Below, piece after piece: positions 9,302 to 19,200 of a DNA stretch of 64,000 nucleotides. The position numbers and the translations under genes were made by a program. The notes beneath the pieces were generated by a model that made no database searches, was not told where the DNA came from, and was given only the letters and a program-made list of their open reading frames with translations. The DNA lies in NCBI RefSeq assembly GCF_002975275.1, contig NZ_PCOQ01000005.1, positions 186,001 through 250,000 on the forward strand, given 5' to 3'. Within the stretch, counting starts at the first letter, position 1, and every line of letters starts with the position of its first letter. Source of the DNA: Achromobacter sp. MYb9 (lineage in GTDB: Bacteria > Pseudomonadota > Gammaproteobacteria > Burkholderiales > Burkholderiaceae_B).

Positions 9302-9348
9302 AAATCTCGATAAAAATAGTTGACGTCGAGATTTGTGCTGCTTATCGT
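9302..9348 (+). promoter_or_regulatory. Promoter overlapping an inverted-repeat operator
   Basis: AAATCTCGA at 9302-9310 and TCGAGATTT at 9326-9334 form a perfect 9-bp inverted repeat with a 15-base spacer. A sigma-70-like promoter runs through it: TTGACG at 9320-9325, 17 bases, then TATCGT at 9343-9348. The right arm lies between the -35 and -10 boxes, so a protein bound there would block transcription of the Bug receptor and amidohydrolase genes. No regulator gene lies immediately beside it. Confidence 0.55.
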
Positions 9349-9425
9349 AGAAAAAAAGCGCTGCCAGATAGCCGGCTGCCACTTCCTGGCCTTGCGCCGG
9401 CGGCAGGCGCACGAGGAGACAAGCA

Positions 9426-10499
9426 GTGATACGTCCATGCGACAGCCGGCCCTGCCGGCAGTTATCCCGCGCGGCGTCGCCGCGTGCGGGGCGGATGCGG
9501 GCGGTGTGTTTCGGCACGCCGCGCCGTGGCTTGCAGTGGGTGTGGGCCGGCCTGGTCGCCTGCGCCGCTTTGGCGGCAGGCACGCCGGCCCAGGCGGCGG
9601 ATTGGCCTGCGCGGCCGATAACCATCGTGGTCAACGGCGGCCCGGGCAGCTTGCCCGACCTGTTCGCGCGGCCGTTGGCCGAGCGGCTGCATCACGCCTT
9701 TGGGCAGCCTGTCGTCGTCGAGAACAAGCCTGGCGCCGGCGGCCTGCTGGCCATGCAGCAGCTTAAGTCGGCACCGCCCGACGGGTACACGCTGGCGCTG
9801 GTCACCAACGCCCACCTGGTGTGGAACCCCTACATATTTCCCGCGCTGACGTATGACCCCGTCCGCGACGTGGTGCCGGTCAGCCCGCTGGCCGTCATCC
9901 CGATGGCGCTGACGGTCAACGACAAGGTGCCCGCGCAGTCGTTGGCGCAGTTGTTCGGGCTGGCCCGCCAGCAGCCGGGCCGGTTGAACTATGCGTCTTC
10001 GGGCAATGGCAGCCCGCCCCACGTGCTGTTTGAAATGCTGCGCGAACAGGCGGGCGTCGACATCATGCACGTGCCGTTCAAGACGGGCACCGGCGCGCTG
10101 AATTCGGTGCTGGCGGGCGACACGCAGATGTACTTCGGCGGTACCGCGTTGGTCGAGCCCATGGTCAAGGAAGGGCGCCTGCGCGTGCTGGCCATCAGCG
10201 ATGCCGTGCCCGATGCGGCCTTCGGCCGCGCGCCGACGCTGGCGCAGCAGGACTTCCGCGGCTTCGAAGGCGCGGTGTGGCTGGGGGTGGCGGCGCGCGC
10301 CGGCACGCCCGACGCTATCGTCCAACGCCTGAACGCCCAGATCGGCCGCGCGCAGCAGGACGGCGCCATGCGGCAGATGTACGCCAGTCACGGCTCGCTG
10401 CCGTACCATCTGGACGCGGCCGCCTTCGCGCAGCGCGTCGCCGATGAGCGCAAGGCGTCCGGCCCCGTGCTGCGCAAGCTGGGCATCAAGCCCGATTGA
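9426..10499 (+). CDS. Tripartite tricarboxylate transporter-type solute receptor (Bug/TctC family)
   Basis: A 357-residue periplasmic binding protein of the Bug family, which is greatly expanded in Bordetella and its relatives. After an unusually long, arginine-rich N-region comes a hydrophobic segment and a likely cleavage after PAQA. Family landmarks follow: WPARPITIVV, GGPGSLPD, a VVVENKPGAGG loop that contacts the carboxylated ligand, and APPDGYTL. The start is a GTG with an excellent GAGGAG seven bases before it; an ATG at 9495 would give a more ordinary signal peptide. No TctA/TctB membrane genes lie nearby, so it is an orphan receptor. Its partner downstream is an M20 amidohydrolase, hinting at an N-acylated ligand. 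Confidence 0.88.
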   Translation: MIRPCDSRPCRQLSRAASPRAGRMRAVCFGTPRRGLQWVWAGLVACAALAAGTPAQAADWPARPITIVVNGGPGSLPDLFARPLAERLHHAFGQPVVVENKPGAGGLLAMQQLKSAPPDGYTLALVTNAHLVWNPYIFPALTYDPVRDVVPVSPLAVIPMALTVNDKVPAQSLAQLFGLARQQPGRLNYASSGNGSPPHVLFEMLREQAGVDIMHVPFKTGTGALNSVLAGDTQMYFGGTALVEPMVKEGRLRVLAISDAVPDAAFGRAPTLAQQDFRGFEGAVWLGVAARAGTPDAIVQRLNAQIGRAQQDGAMRQMYASHGSLPYHLDAAAFAQRVADERKASGPVLRKLGIKPD

Positions 10500-10568
10500 C
10501 CTTTCCTCTTTCCCTTTTTCCTCGAACCTGGAATCAACGGCGCCGTGCGCGGCGCCGAACCCGCAGCC

Positions 10569-11768
10569 ATGAACCTGATTGAAGAGATTGTTGAACACGC
10601 GCCCGCCATTCGCGACATCCGGCGTGATATCCATGCGCATCCTGAACTGGCGTTCGAAGAGAACCGCACGGCGCAACGGGTGGCCGAACTGCTGGAGGGC
10701 TGGGGCATCCCGCTGCACCGTGGTTTCGGCAAGACCGGGCTGGTGGGCGTGATCCGCAACGGCACCTCGTCGCGCACGCTGGGGTTGCGCGCCGACATGG
10801 ACGCGTTGCCGATGCAGGAGGCGAACCAGTTCGCGCATGCCAGCAAACATGCGGGCGTGATGCACGCGTGCGGGCACGACGGCCACACCGCCATGTTGTT
10901 GGGCGCTGCCCAGTATCTGGCCCAGCATCGCAATTTCGACGGCACCGTGTACCTGATCTTCCAGCCGGCCGAAGAACGCGGCGGCGGCGCGCGCGAGATG
11001 ATGCGCGACGGCCTGTTCGAGAAATTTCCCATGGAGGCCGTGTTCGGCATGCACAACATGCCAGGCATCCCGGAGGGCTGTTTCGCGTCGTCGCCCGGCC
11101 CGGTGCTGGCGTCCAATAGCGAATTCCACGTGACGATACGCGGCAAGGGCGGCCACGCGGCCATGCCGCACCTGGCGGTCGATCCGATCCCGGCGGCGGG
11201 CCAGATGATCGAGGCTTTCCAGACCATCATCAGCCGCAACAAGAAGCCGCTGGAGACGGCCGTCATTTCCGTGACCACGCTGCGGGCGGGCGAGGCCGTC
11301 AACGTCATTCCGGATACCTGCGAACTGGGAGGAACGGTGCGGGCCTACACGGCCGAAACGCTGGATCTGATCGAGAGGCGCATGGGCGAGGTGGCGCGGC
11401 ACGTGGCCGCCATGTTTGGTGCGGAATGCGATTTCGTCTTCACCCGCCACTATCCGTCGACCATCAACCACGAGGCCGAGACGGCCTTCATGCGGGAGGC
11501 GCTGGCGCAGGTGGTCGGCGCCGAGCGGGTGATGGCCCAGACGCCCATCATGGCGGCGGAAGACTTTTCCTTCATGCTGGAAGCCGTGCCCGGCAGCTAC
11601 TGCTTCATCGGCAACGGCGACGGCGGCCATCGTGAGTTGGGCCATGGCGAGGGGCCGTGCCTGGTTCACAACACCAGTTATGACTTCAACGACGCGCTGT
11701 TGCCCATCGGCGCCAGCGCGTTCGTGAAGCTGGCCGAGGCCTGGTTCGCGCAGCCCCGGCGCGGTTGA
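10569..11768 (+). CDS. M20-family amidohydrolase (hippurate / N-acyl-amino-acid hydrolase type)
   Basis: A 399-residue metal-dependent amidohydrolase of the M20D group, which cleaves N-acyl amino acids or related amides. It shows RRDIHAHPELAFEE at the N-terminus, the metal-site segment GVMHACGHDGHTAMLLG, QPAEERGGGA with the catalytic glutamate pair, and the C-terminal metal ligand region AEDFSFML. A GTG at 10545 would add eight residues; ATG 10569 fits the family better, although no strong RBS is visible for either. It follows the Bug receptor by 69 bases and is probably in its operon. The exact acyl substrate is unknown. Confidence 0.9.
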   Translation: MNLIEEIVEHAPAIRDIRRDIHAHPELAFEENRTAQRVAELLEGWGIPLHRGFGKTGLVGVIRNGTSSRTLGLRADMDALPMQEANQFAHASKHAGVMHACGHDGHTAMLLGAAQYLAQHRNFDGTVYLIFQPAEERGGGAREMMRDGLFEKFPMEAVFGMHNMPGIPEGCFASSPGPVLASNSEFHVTIRGKGGHAAMPHLAVDPIPAAGQMIEAFQTIISRNKKPLETAVISVTTLRAGEAVNVIPDTCELGGTVRAYTAETLDLIERRMGEVARHVAAMFGAECDFVFTRHYPSTINHEAETAFMREALAQVVGAERVMAQTPIMAAEDFSFMLEAVPGSYCFIGNGDGGHRELGHGEGPCLVHNTSYDFNDALLPIGASAFVKLAEAWFAQPRRG

Positions 11769-11844
11769 ACCGGCGGGGCAGCGATGCTGCGGCGACCCGG
11801 AGCCTGTGGCCGCCGCGCGCTTGATCCGTCGGCGCGGGGCCGCC

Positions 11845-13185
11845 TCAGGCCTTGCGCAGGCCGGGGCGGGCCAGCGGCGGCGCGGCATGGCTGACGGGTT
11901 CGTCCGCCGGCCGGCCGCGCCCGATCAACCACGCGCACAGCGCCGATACCAATCCCGCGAACAGCACGTACAAGCAGATCAGCCACGGCTGGCCATTACC
12001 GGTCTTGAGCAGCGCGGTGGCGATGATGGGCGTGATGCCGGACGCGAAGATGCCCGAGAACTGGTAGACGAAAGAGATGCCGGTGTAGCGCACCTTGGCG
12101 TCGAATAGCTCGCAGAAGAGGGCGGCCTCGGGCCCATAGATGGCTGCGTAGAAGATGCCAAAGGGGATGATGATAGCCAGCCAGATCAGCATCACGCTGC
12201 CTTCGCTATGCAGCATCAGCCAGAACCCGGGGAACGAGGCCGCGGCCGTGATCAGCGAGCCCCAGAAATAGACGCGCGTGCGGCCGATGCGGTCGGACAG
12301 CCGACCAAAGAACGGGATGAAAAAGCACATCACCAGGGCTGCCGCCATCACGCCCGTCAACGCCTCGGTGCGGGTGATCTGCACCGTCTGCGTCAGGTAC
12401 GAGATCGAGAACACGCCGAACACATTGAAGAACACGCCGTCGATATAGCGGGCCCCCATGCCCTTGAAGACATTGCCGGGGTAGCGCTTGAGCATGTCGA
12501 AAAAAGGGATGCGGCTTTCGGCGTTGCTTTCCTTGACGGCAGTGAATTCCGGGGTTTCCTTGATGTTCAGCCGGATGTACATGCCCACCAGCACCATCGC
12601 GGCCGACGCCAGGAAGGCGATGCGCCAGCCCCAGGCCATGAATTGCGCATCCGTCAGCAAGGTGGACAGCAGCGCGACGGTGCCGGAGGCCAGGCACAAG
12701 CCGATCGCCAGCCCGATCTGCGGCAACGATGCATAGAAGCCTTTCTTGCCCGGCGGCGCGTATTCATAGGCCATCAGCACGGCGCCGCCCCATTCGCCGC
12801 CCAGGCCGATGCCCTGGAACACGCGCAGCAGCAGCAACAGGATGGGCGCCCAGACGCCGATGGTGTCGTAGGTGGGCACCAGGCCGATCAGGAACGTGGA
12901 CACGCCCATGATCATCAGCGTCATGACCAGCATGCTTTTGCGGCCGATGCGGTCGCCGAAATGGCCGAAGATCAGGCCCCCCAGGGGCCGCGTCACGAAG
13001 CCGACCGCGAATGTCGTGTAGGCCAGCATGGTCGAGACCAGCGGGTCGCCGGTGGGGAAGTACAGCTTATTGAATACGATGCCCGCCACGACACCGTAGA
13101 GGAAAAAGTCGTACCACTCGATCGTGGCGCCGATCAGCGACGCGGTAACGACACGGCGTACTGCGGCTTCGTTTTGCTTGGCCAT
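11845..13185 (-). CDS. MFS transporter, metabolite:proton symporter (MHS) subfamily
   Basis: A 446-residue permease with about twelve membrane helices, of the MHS group that imports small carboxylates and betaines such as shikimate, proline betaine or citrate. It begins with the family block ATIEWYDFFLYG and has the loop 2-3 signature GHFGDRIGRKSML and the loop 8-9 echo GRLSDRIGRTRVYF. The ATG at 13185 is preceded by AAAGGAG, an ideal RBS. The same frame stays open far upstream through the next gene, which is chance in GC-rich DNA. It lies downstream of a GMC oxidoreductase on the same strand, suggesting import of that enzyme's substrate. Confidence 0.92.
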   Translation of the reverse strand: MAKQNEAAVRRVVTASLIGATIEWYDFFLYGVVAGIVFNKLYFPTGDPLVSTMLAYTTFAVGFVTRPLGGLIFGHFGDRIGRKSMLVMTLMIMGVSTFLIGLVPTYDTIGVWAPILLLLLRVFQGIGLGGEWGGAVLMAYEYAPPGKKGFYASLPQIGLAIGLCLASGTVALLSTLLTDAQFMAWGWRIAFLASAAMVLVGMYIRLNIKETPEFTAVKESNAESRIPFFDMLKRYPGNVFKGMGARYIDGVFFNVFGVFSISYLTQTVQITRTEALTGVMAAALVMCFFIPFFGRLSDRIGRTRVYFWGSLITAAASFPGFWLMLHSEGSVMLIWLAIIIPFGIFYAAIYGPEAALFCELFDAKVRYTGISFVYQFSGIFASGITPIIATALLKTGNGQPWLICLYVLFAGLVSALCAWLIGRGRPADEPVSHAAPPLARPGLRKA

Positions 13186-13262
13186 TTCAGTCTCCTTTGA
13201 TGGGGGGGCGGGGCACTCTGCGTTGCCGTTCGCCATGCTTTCCTGCGGGGTTTTCCTGCGCG

Positions 13263-14900
13263 TTACGCGGCGACCAGTTCGGTCTGCCGCGGCGTTGCCT
13301 TCAGATCCTCCAGCATGAAGCCGGCCGCGCGTTCGGCCAGCATCACGACGGGCGCGTTGGTGTTGCCCGAAACCAGTGTCGGCATGATGGAGCAATCCAC
13401 CACCCGCAAGCCGGCCACGCCATGCACGCGCAAGCGTTCGTCCACCACGGCCATCGGATCGCTGCGCGGCCCCATCTTGGCCGTGCCGGAAGGGTGAAAG
13501 ATCGTGGCGCCGTATTCGCGGCAGAAGTGGAGGATCTCGTCGTCCGTGCGCACATCGGGTCCCGGGCGGAACTCCCGCTTCATCAATCCGGCCAACGGTT
13601 CGGACGCGGCCAGCCGGCGGGCATAGTTCACGGCGGCGACCGTCATGCGGCGATCCCGCTCCGTCGACAGATAGTTGGGCTGCATGGACGGCGCATCGAA
13701 CGGATCGGCGCTGCGCAGGCGGACCTGGCCGCGCGACGACGGGCGCAGCTGGCAGACCGAATACGTGCAACCCGAGAACGGGTGCACCTTGCCCCCGGCC
13801 AGATCCGCCGACAGGGTCGCGAAGTGGAACTGGGTGTCGGGGGTGCGGCTGGCGGGGTCCACCCGGCAGAACAGACCGCCCTGGTTGATGCCGACGGCCA
13901 GCGGCCCGCTGCGGAACAGCAGCCATTGCAGCCCCATGCGGGCGCGGCCGGAGAGCGTGCGCAACTGGTCGTTGGTGGTGATGGGCCGCGTCGTCTCGTA
14001 GATCAGCCTTATCTGCAAATGGTCTTGCAGGTTTTCGCCGACGCCGGGCAGATCGCGCACCACGCCGATGCCGAACTGGCGCAGCAGCGCCGCCGGCCCG
14101 ACGCCGGACAATTGCAGAAGTTGCGGCGACTGCAGCGCACCCGCGCACAGGACCACCTCGCGCCGTGCCCGCAGGGTGCGGACCTGGCCGTCCTGCCGAT
14201 ACCGCACGCCGCAAGCGCGGCTGCCTTCGAACAGGATGGCCATGGTGTGGGCGCCGGTTTCCACGCGCAGGTTGGGGCGCCCTTCGGCCGGGCGCAGATA
14301 GGCGACCGCGGTCGAGCAGCGGCGGCCATTGCGCGTGGTCAACTGGTAGTAGCCGACGCCTTCCTGGTCGCCCGTGTTGAAGTCCTGGACGTGCGGAACG
14401 CCTTGGGCACCGGCGGCCGCGATCATCGCCTCGACCAGGGGATGCGGCGTCTTGATCGACGTGGCGTTCAAGGGGCCGTCCACGCCCCGGGTGGGGCCTG
14501 CACCCAAGTCGTTGTTTTCCAGTTTTCGGAAGGCGGGCAGGCAATCGTCCCAGCTCCAGCCGGGATTGCCGGCGCGGGCCCAGGCGTCGTAGTCCTGCCG
14601 CTGGCCGCGGATATAGATCAGGCCGTTGATCGCGCTGGATCCGCCCAGGGTGCGGCCACGCGGCCAGTAGATGCGCCGGCCCAGCATGTTGGGATCGGGG
14701 TCGGTGTAATAGCCCCAGTTCACGACCTTGTGGAACATCGTCTTGCCGTAGCCGATGGGAATGTGTATCCAGGGATAGCGATCCCGGGGGCCCGCCTCCA
14801 GCAGGCAGACGGAAAGCGCGCCATCGGCGCTCAGCCGGTTGGCCATTACGCATCCGGCCGAGCCGGCGCCAACCACGATGACATCCACGGTGTCGGTCAT
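13263..14900 (-). CDS. GMC-family FAD oxidoreductase (choline/alcohol dehydrogenase type)
   Basis: A 545-residue flavoenzyme that oxidises primary alcohols, choline-like or other. The N-terminal FAD-binding motif is VIVVGAGSAGCVMANRL; GMC signature 1 is in GGSSAINGLIYIRG and signature 2 in LCAGALQSPQLLQLSG. Near the C-terminus HPSGTAKMG and GNTNAPVVMLAERAA give the active-site His and Asn. The true start is the ATG at 14900, with GGGAGG upstream; an open frame continues beyond it but lacks family similarity. It is the first gene of a two-gene unit with the MHS transporter and is divergent from an IclR regulator. The alcohol substrate cannot be named. Confidence 0.92.
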   Translation of the reverse strand: MTDTVDVIVVGAGSAGCVMANRLSADGALSVCLLEAGPRDRYPWIHIPIGYGKTMFHKVVNWGYYTDPDPNMLGRRIYWPRGRTLGGSSAINGLIYIRGQRQDYDAWARAGNPGWSWDDCLPAFRKLENNDLGAGPTRGVDGPLNATSIKTPHPLVEAMIAAAGAQGVPHVQDFNTGDQEGVGYYQLTTRNGRRCSTAVAYLRPAEGRPNLRVETGAHTMAILFEGSRACGVRYRQDGQVRTLRARREVVLCAGALQSPQLLQLSGVGPAALLRQFGIGVVRDLPGVGENLQDHLQIRLIYETTRPITTNDQLRTLSGRARMGLQWLLFRSGPLAVGINQGGLFCRVDPASRTPDTQFHFATLSADLAGGKVHPFSGCTYSVCQLRPSSRGQVRLRSADPFDAPSMQPNYLSTERDRRMTVAAVNYARRLAASEPLAGLMKREFRPGPDVRTDDEILHFCREYGATIFHPSGTAKMGPRSDPMAVVDERLRVHGVAGLRVVDCSIMPTLVSGNTNAPVVMLAERAAGFMLEDLKATPRQTELVAA

Positions 14901-15099
14901 GTTGCCTTGCCTCCCTGTTGCCGTCCGCCTTCGCCACGTCGGCGGACGGCGCGTTTTCCCTGCTTGCCGCGGCGGGGCGCACTTATATACTGGTTCGGTT
15001 CCGGCATCCGTTCGCAACGCGGCGCGCGGGCCGGGGATCTGTGGCGATTCTAGAAAGCTGTCGCGTCGCGCAAAGCACAACACGCGTGGAGGCGGACAA

Positions 15100-15957
15100 A
15101 TGGAACGGAACATGCAACTTCGGTTTCAAAATCGCAGTGCAGCATCGGTGCAGGCTTCGGCTGAAGCGTCGGCCGACGCGCCTGGCGCGCAGCAGGAGGC
15201 CGCGCGATCGCTGCGTGCCCTGGTGGTGCTGGAACATTTGGCGCGGGCCCAGCATCCGCCCACGCTCGCGCAGTTGGCGCAGCGCTTGGACATGCCCAAG
15301 ACGACGCTCATGCGCTTGCTGGCTGCCATGCAGCGCGCCGGCTTCGTCGCGGCAACACCCACCGAACACGGCTTCGTACCCGGGCCGCAGGCCACATCGC
15401 TGGCGTTGTCCACGTTGCGTGCCTCGGCGTTTACGCGGGCGTGCCGGGCCGTGTTGGCGCAATTGGCCGGTACGCTGGGCGAAACCTGCAACCTGACCGC
15501 GCCGGACGGCGACCGCGTGATCTACATGGAGCGTGTGGAAACCACCGAACCGCTGCGCCTGTTCTTTGCGGTGGGCAGCCATGTGCCGATGCACTGCACG
15601 GCCAGCGGCAAGCTGTTCCTGGCATCGATGAACCGGCTGGAACGCGGCCGCGTGCTGGCGCGCCTGCCGCTGACGCGCAACACGCCGCGCACGCTGACCG
15701 ATCCCATGCAACTGGAAGAAGAACTGGAACGGCTGGCGGCCCGCGGCATCGGCATCGACAACGAGGAGTTCGTGCGCGGCATGAGCGCGGTGGCGGTGCC
15801 CGTCAAAGATGCGGAAGACCGGGTGGTGGCGGCTGTGGCCTGCCATGCGCCCACGGCGCGCGTCATGCTGGATGACTTGTTGCGTGCGGTGCCCGTGTTG
15901 CAGCGCGCCGCGCAATCGCTGCATGACGTGCTGGCCCAGCATCGGCCGGGCGGCTAG
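15100..15957 (+). CDS. IclR-family transcriptional regulator
   Basis: A 285-residue regulator with an N-terminal winged helix (about residues 30-90, PTLAQLAQRLDMPKTTLMRLLAAMQRAGF) and the C-terminal GAF-like effector domain with the MHCTASGKLFLA and NEEFVRGMSAVAVPV segments. GGAGG sits seven bases before the ATG. The first 25 residues are a low-complexity Ala/Ser/Gln tail ahead of the DNA-binding domain. It is divergent from the GMC oxidoreductase/MHS transporter pair across about 200 bases, so it is the likely regulator of that pair. The effector is probably the transported metabolite. Confidence 0.92.
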   Translation: MERNMQLRFQNRSAASVQASAEASADAPGAQQEAARSLRALVVLEHLARAQHPPTLAQLAQRLDMPKTTLMRLLAAMQRAGFVAATPTEHGFVPGPQATSLALSTLRASAFTRACRAVLAQLAGTLGETCNLTAPDGDRVIYMERVETTEPLRLFFAVGSHVPMHCTASGKLFLASMNRLERGRVLARLPLTRNTPRTLTDPMQLEEELERLAARGIGIDNEEFVRGMSAVAVPVKDAEDRVVAAVACHAPTARVMLDDLLRAVPVLQRAAQSLHDVLAQHRPGG

Positions 15958-16202
15958 GGCAGCAGTAGCAACCTGTTCGCCTTCGCCGCCGACGGCAAAT
16001 CCGAGCGCGGCTGAACTCACCCGCTTCACACGGGCCACCACGCGGAGGTGGCCAAGCACGGAAATACCAAGAATGAGGGATATGCAAAGCTAGACGCAAT
16101 CTTTCTAATTGTAATTCCCGGGCTAGCCTTCTTGCGCCAGCGCGAATTTCAATTGCTGCTTGCAGAGGTTTTCCTGCGGGCAACCACAACATAGAACCGC
16201 CC

Positions 16203-19200
16203 ATGAACCGCACTTATCGCATTGTCTTCAACCGTAGCGTGGGTTTATGGCAGGTGGCAAGTGAGCATGCAAGAGGGCAGGGCAAAAGCGGCAGCCAGAC
16301 CCGGCGCGTGAACGACACGGGTTCGGGGGCGATAGACACCCATCGTGCGGGCATCTCTCAGCGATACGCACCGGCGTTCATACCCAGAGTCCTTGCGGCC
16401 GCCACGGTGTTTGCCGCTTGCGGGATGCCTCCAGCCGCGATAGCGCAAACCATCGTCGGCTCGGGCGACATTTTTCCCGATCACCCGGCGAACTGGGAAA
16501 GAGCTGTCGACATGGTCATCGGCGACACGGCTTCCGGCACACTGCGAATATCGGATGGAGCGCCCCTGAACAACACCCACGGCGTGGTGGGCAAGGAGGC
16601 GACCGCCAGCGGCACGGTCTATGTTTCGGGGTCAGGCAGCCGCTGGTCACTGGGTCAGACGCTGTCCATCGGCTACGGCGGTACGGGCACGTTGAACCTC
16701 TGGAACTATGGGCGAGTGCAGGTCTTGGGCTCAGGAACCGTGTCGCTGGCTAAAGCGGCAACGGCGACCGGCACCATCAATATCGGCGCGACGCCCGGCG
16801 CGGCGCCAGCGGCCCCGGGCCAGCTACTGGCGAAAGAGGTCTTCTTTGGTGCGGGCACGGCCAAGTTGAATTTCAATACGAATTCGGTTGTTGATTTCGC
16901 TGCCAGCCTGAGAAGCGACAGCTCAGGCATCCACGAACTCAATCAGTACAGCGGTACCACGCGCCTGCTTGCCAACAGCACCGATTTTCTAGGCAAAATC
17001 AACGTGACCGGCGGCGAGCTGCAGATTCTGGACAAGCTGGGTTCCGGTGAAAGCACTATTTCGGGAGCGGCCATCCCCGCGACGGTCACGGTGGATGGCC
17101 TGAATGCCGTCTGGGCGAATTCCGGCAATTTGTTCGTCGGCAAGACGAGTACGGGTGCATTGGCGGTGACCAATGGCGCCCAGGTCAATAATCTGTTTGG
17201 CACGGTCAGTGCGCTGCAGAACGGCCCGGCGCAAGTCACGGTGTCGGGCGGGGGGGCAGTCTGGCGCAATAGTCATGCGCTTAGCGTCGGTACGCAGGGC
17301 GGACAGGGCAAGGTATCCGTCGAGGCGGGCGGTAGTCTGTTCAGCGCCGACGCGTATCTTGGCAGCAACACAAGCGGCGTAGGCACTGTGTCGGTGGCAG
17401 GTTCCGGCTCGTCCTGGCATAACGACGGCGCTCTGCGAGTGGGCGACCTCTCTGGTCAGGGCAGCCTGTCTGTTTCGGCAGGAGGCGTCGTGAGCAACCG
17501 CGGCGCCTTCATCGCAAGCATGGGCGGCACCGGCAAGGTGACCGTCACCGGAACAGGTTCCGAGTGGTCCAGCACGGCACCCGTGTATATCGGCTATGGC
17601 GTGGGCGCAGCCAACGGCACGTTGACCATCGCGGACGGTGGCACGGTCACAGCTGGCGTGGCAGGCTCGCTGGCCGCCGTGGAGTTGGTGAGCAATGCGT
17701 TCCCGTTCCCGCCCAGCACCGCCACCCTCAATATCGGTGGTGAAGTCGGCTCGGCTGCGGTTCGAGCCGGCACGCTCAATGCGGCCGAGATCACATTTGG
17801 CGCAGGCATCGCCAGCTTGAACTTCAACCACACCGACACGGAGCTTAAATTCGCGCCAGGCGTGCGCAGCGTGGGCGCTGGCCAGCATCGCCTGAATCAA
17901 GTGGCCGGAACAACGGTATTGACGGGTAACAGCGCCGGTTTCACGGGTAAGACGACGGTGTCGGGCGGCAAGCTGGTCGTGCTGGACACGCTGGGCGGGT
18001 GGGCCGACGTGTCAGGGGGCACCTTGCAGTATGGCGACGGCATCATCGGCGCGGCGAACCTTCTCTCCGGCAACCTGAGCGTCGCCGGTAACCTGGGCAC
18101 GCTGTCCATCCAGGGGCCTGCGACGCTGCAGGTGATGGGCGACCTTGCGATGGCCGACAACACCCTGTTGGCGGTCGGGACAGGCACGGCCGGCCCCGCT
18201 TTGCAGGCCGTTTCGATGTCACTGGGCGCCGGCACGGTGCTCAACCTGAGCGGCATTGCCGACGAAAGCCAGCTAGGGAAGGTGCTGATCGCTACCCAAG
18301 GCGGTATTCAGGGCGATTTCACGACGGTGAACGTCAGCGGCTTCACGAGCGCGGTGGACTACCTGACCATTCATACGGGCAAGTCGGTCGACAACCGGCA
18401 ATACCTCGCCACCTACGACCTCAGCTGGACCGCCAAGAACAATCTGCGGCACGGCACCTTCACGCTGGCTCAGTCGACCGACCTCTTCAATGTGGGCGCA
18501 GCGCTTGGCGATCAGACGGCCAACGCGGCGACGGGCTGGAACGGCACGACCTTGACCAAGGCCGGCGCGGGCACGTTGGCGCTGGACGGTGACAATACGT
18601 ACACGGGTGGCACCGAGATTCGCCAGGGGACGCTGTTGGTGTCAAAGGACGCCAACCTGGGCGCGGCGAGCACCGCGCTGGCCATGACGGGCGGGACCTT
18701 GGCGACGCGGGGGAGCTTCAGCTCGAACCGGCAGATCAGCCTGTTGCAGAACGGCACGCTTGACGTTGCCAGTGGCACGAAACTGGATTGGACCGGTGTG
18801 ATCACGGGCGGCGGGGACCTGATCAAACAAGGCGCGGGCACGCTGGTACTGACCGGCGCCAATACCTACGGCACCACCCGCGTGCAAGCCGGCGGGCTCA
18901 TCGGCAACAGCACGTCGATCCGTGGCGATCTACATAACGACGGCACGGTCATTTTCGATCAAACGTGGAACGGCAGCGTGTCCGGCGCGCTGATCGGCGC
19001 CGGCGCCACCGTGAAACGCGGCGCGGGCATCCTGACCCTGAATGGCCTGAACACGCTGAACTGGAACATCGAAGCCGGCACGCTCGCAAGCGACGTGACC
19101 CGCTACACCGCCAACGCCACGATCGGCGCCGCAGGCACGTTGCGTTTTGATCAAGCCACCGATGCGGACTATGCCGGCAAAATCTCCGGCAGCGGCACGT

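Noticed and set aside
13186-14982. Apparent N-terminal extension joining the MHS transporter frame to the region of the GMC gene
   Set aside because: The frame is open by chance; the GMC gene in another frame is clearly coding, and the transporter has an ideal RBS and family start at 13185.
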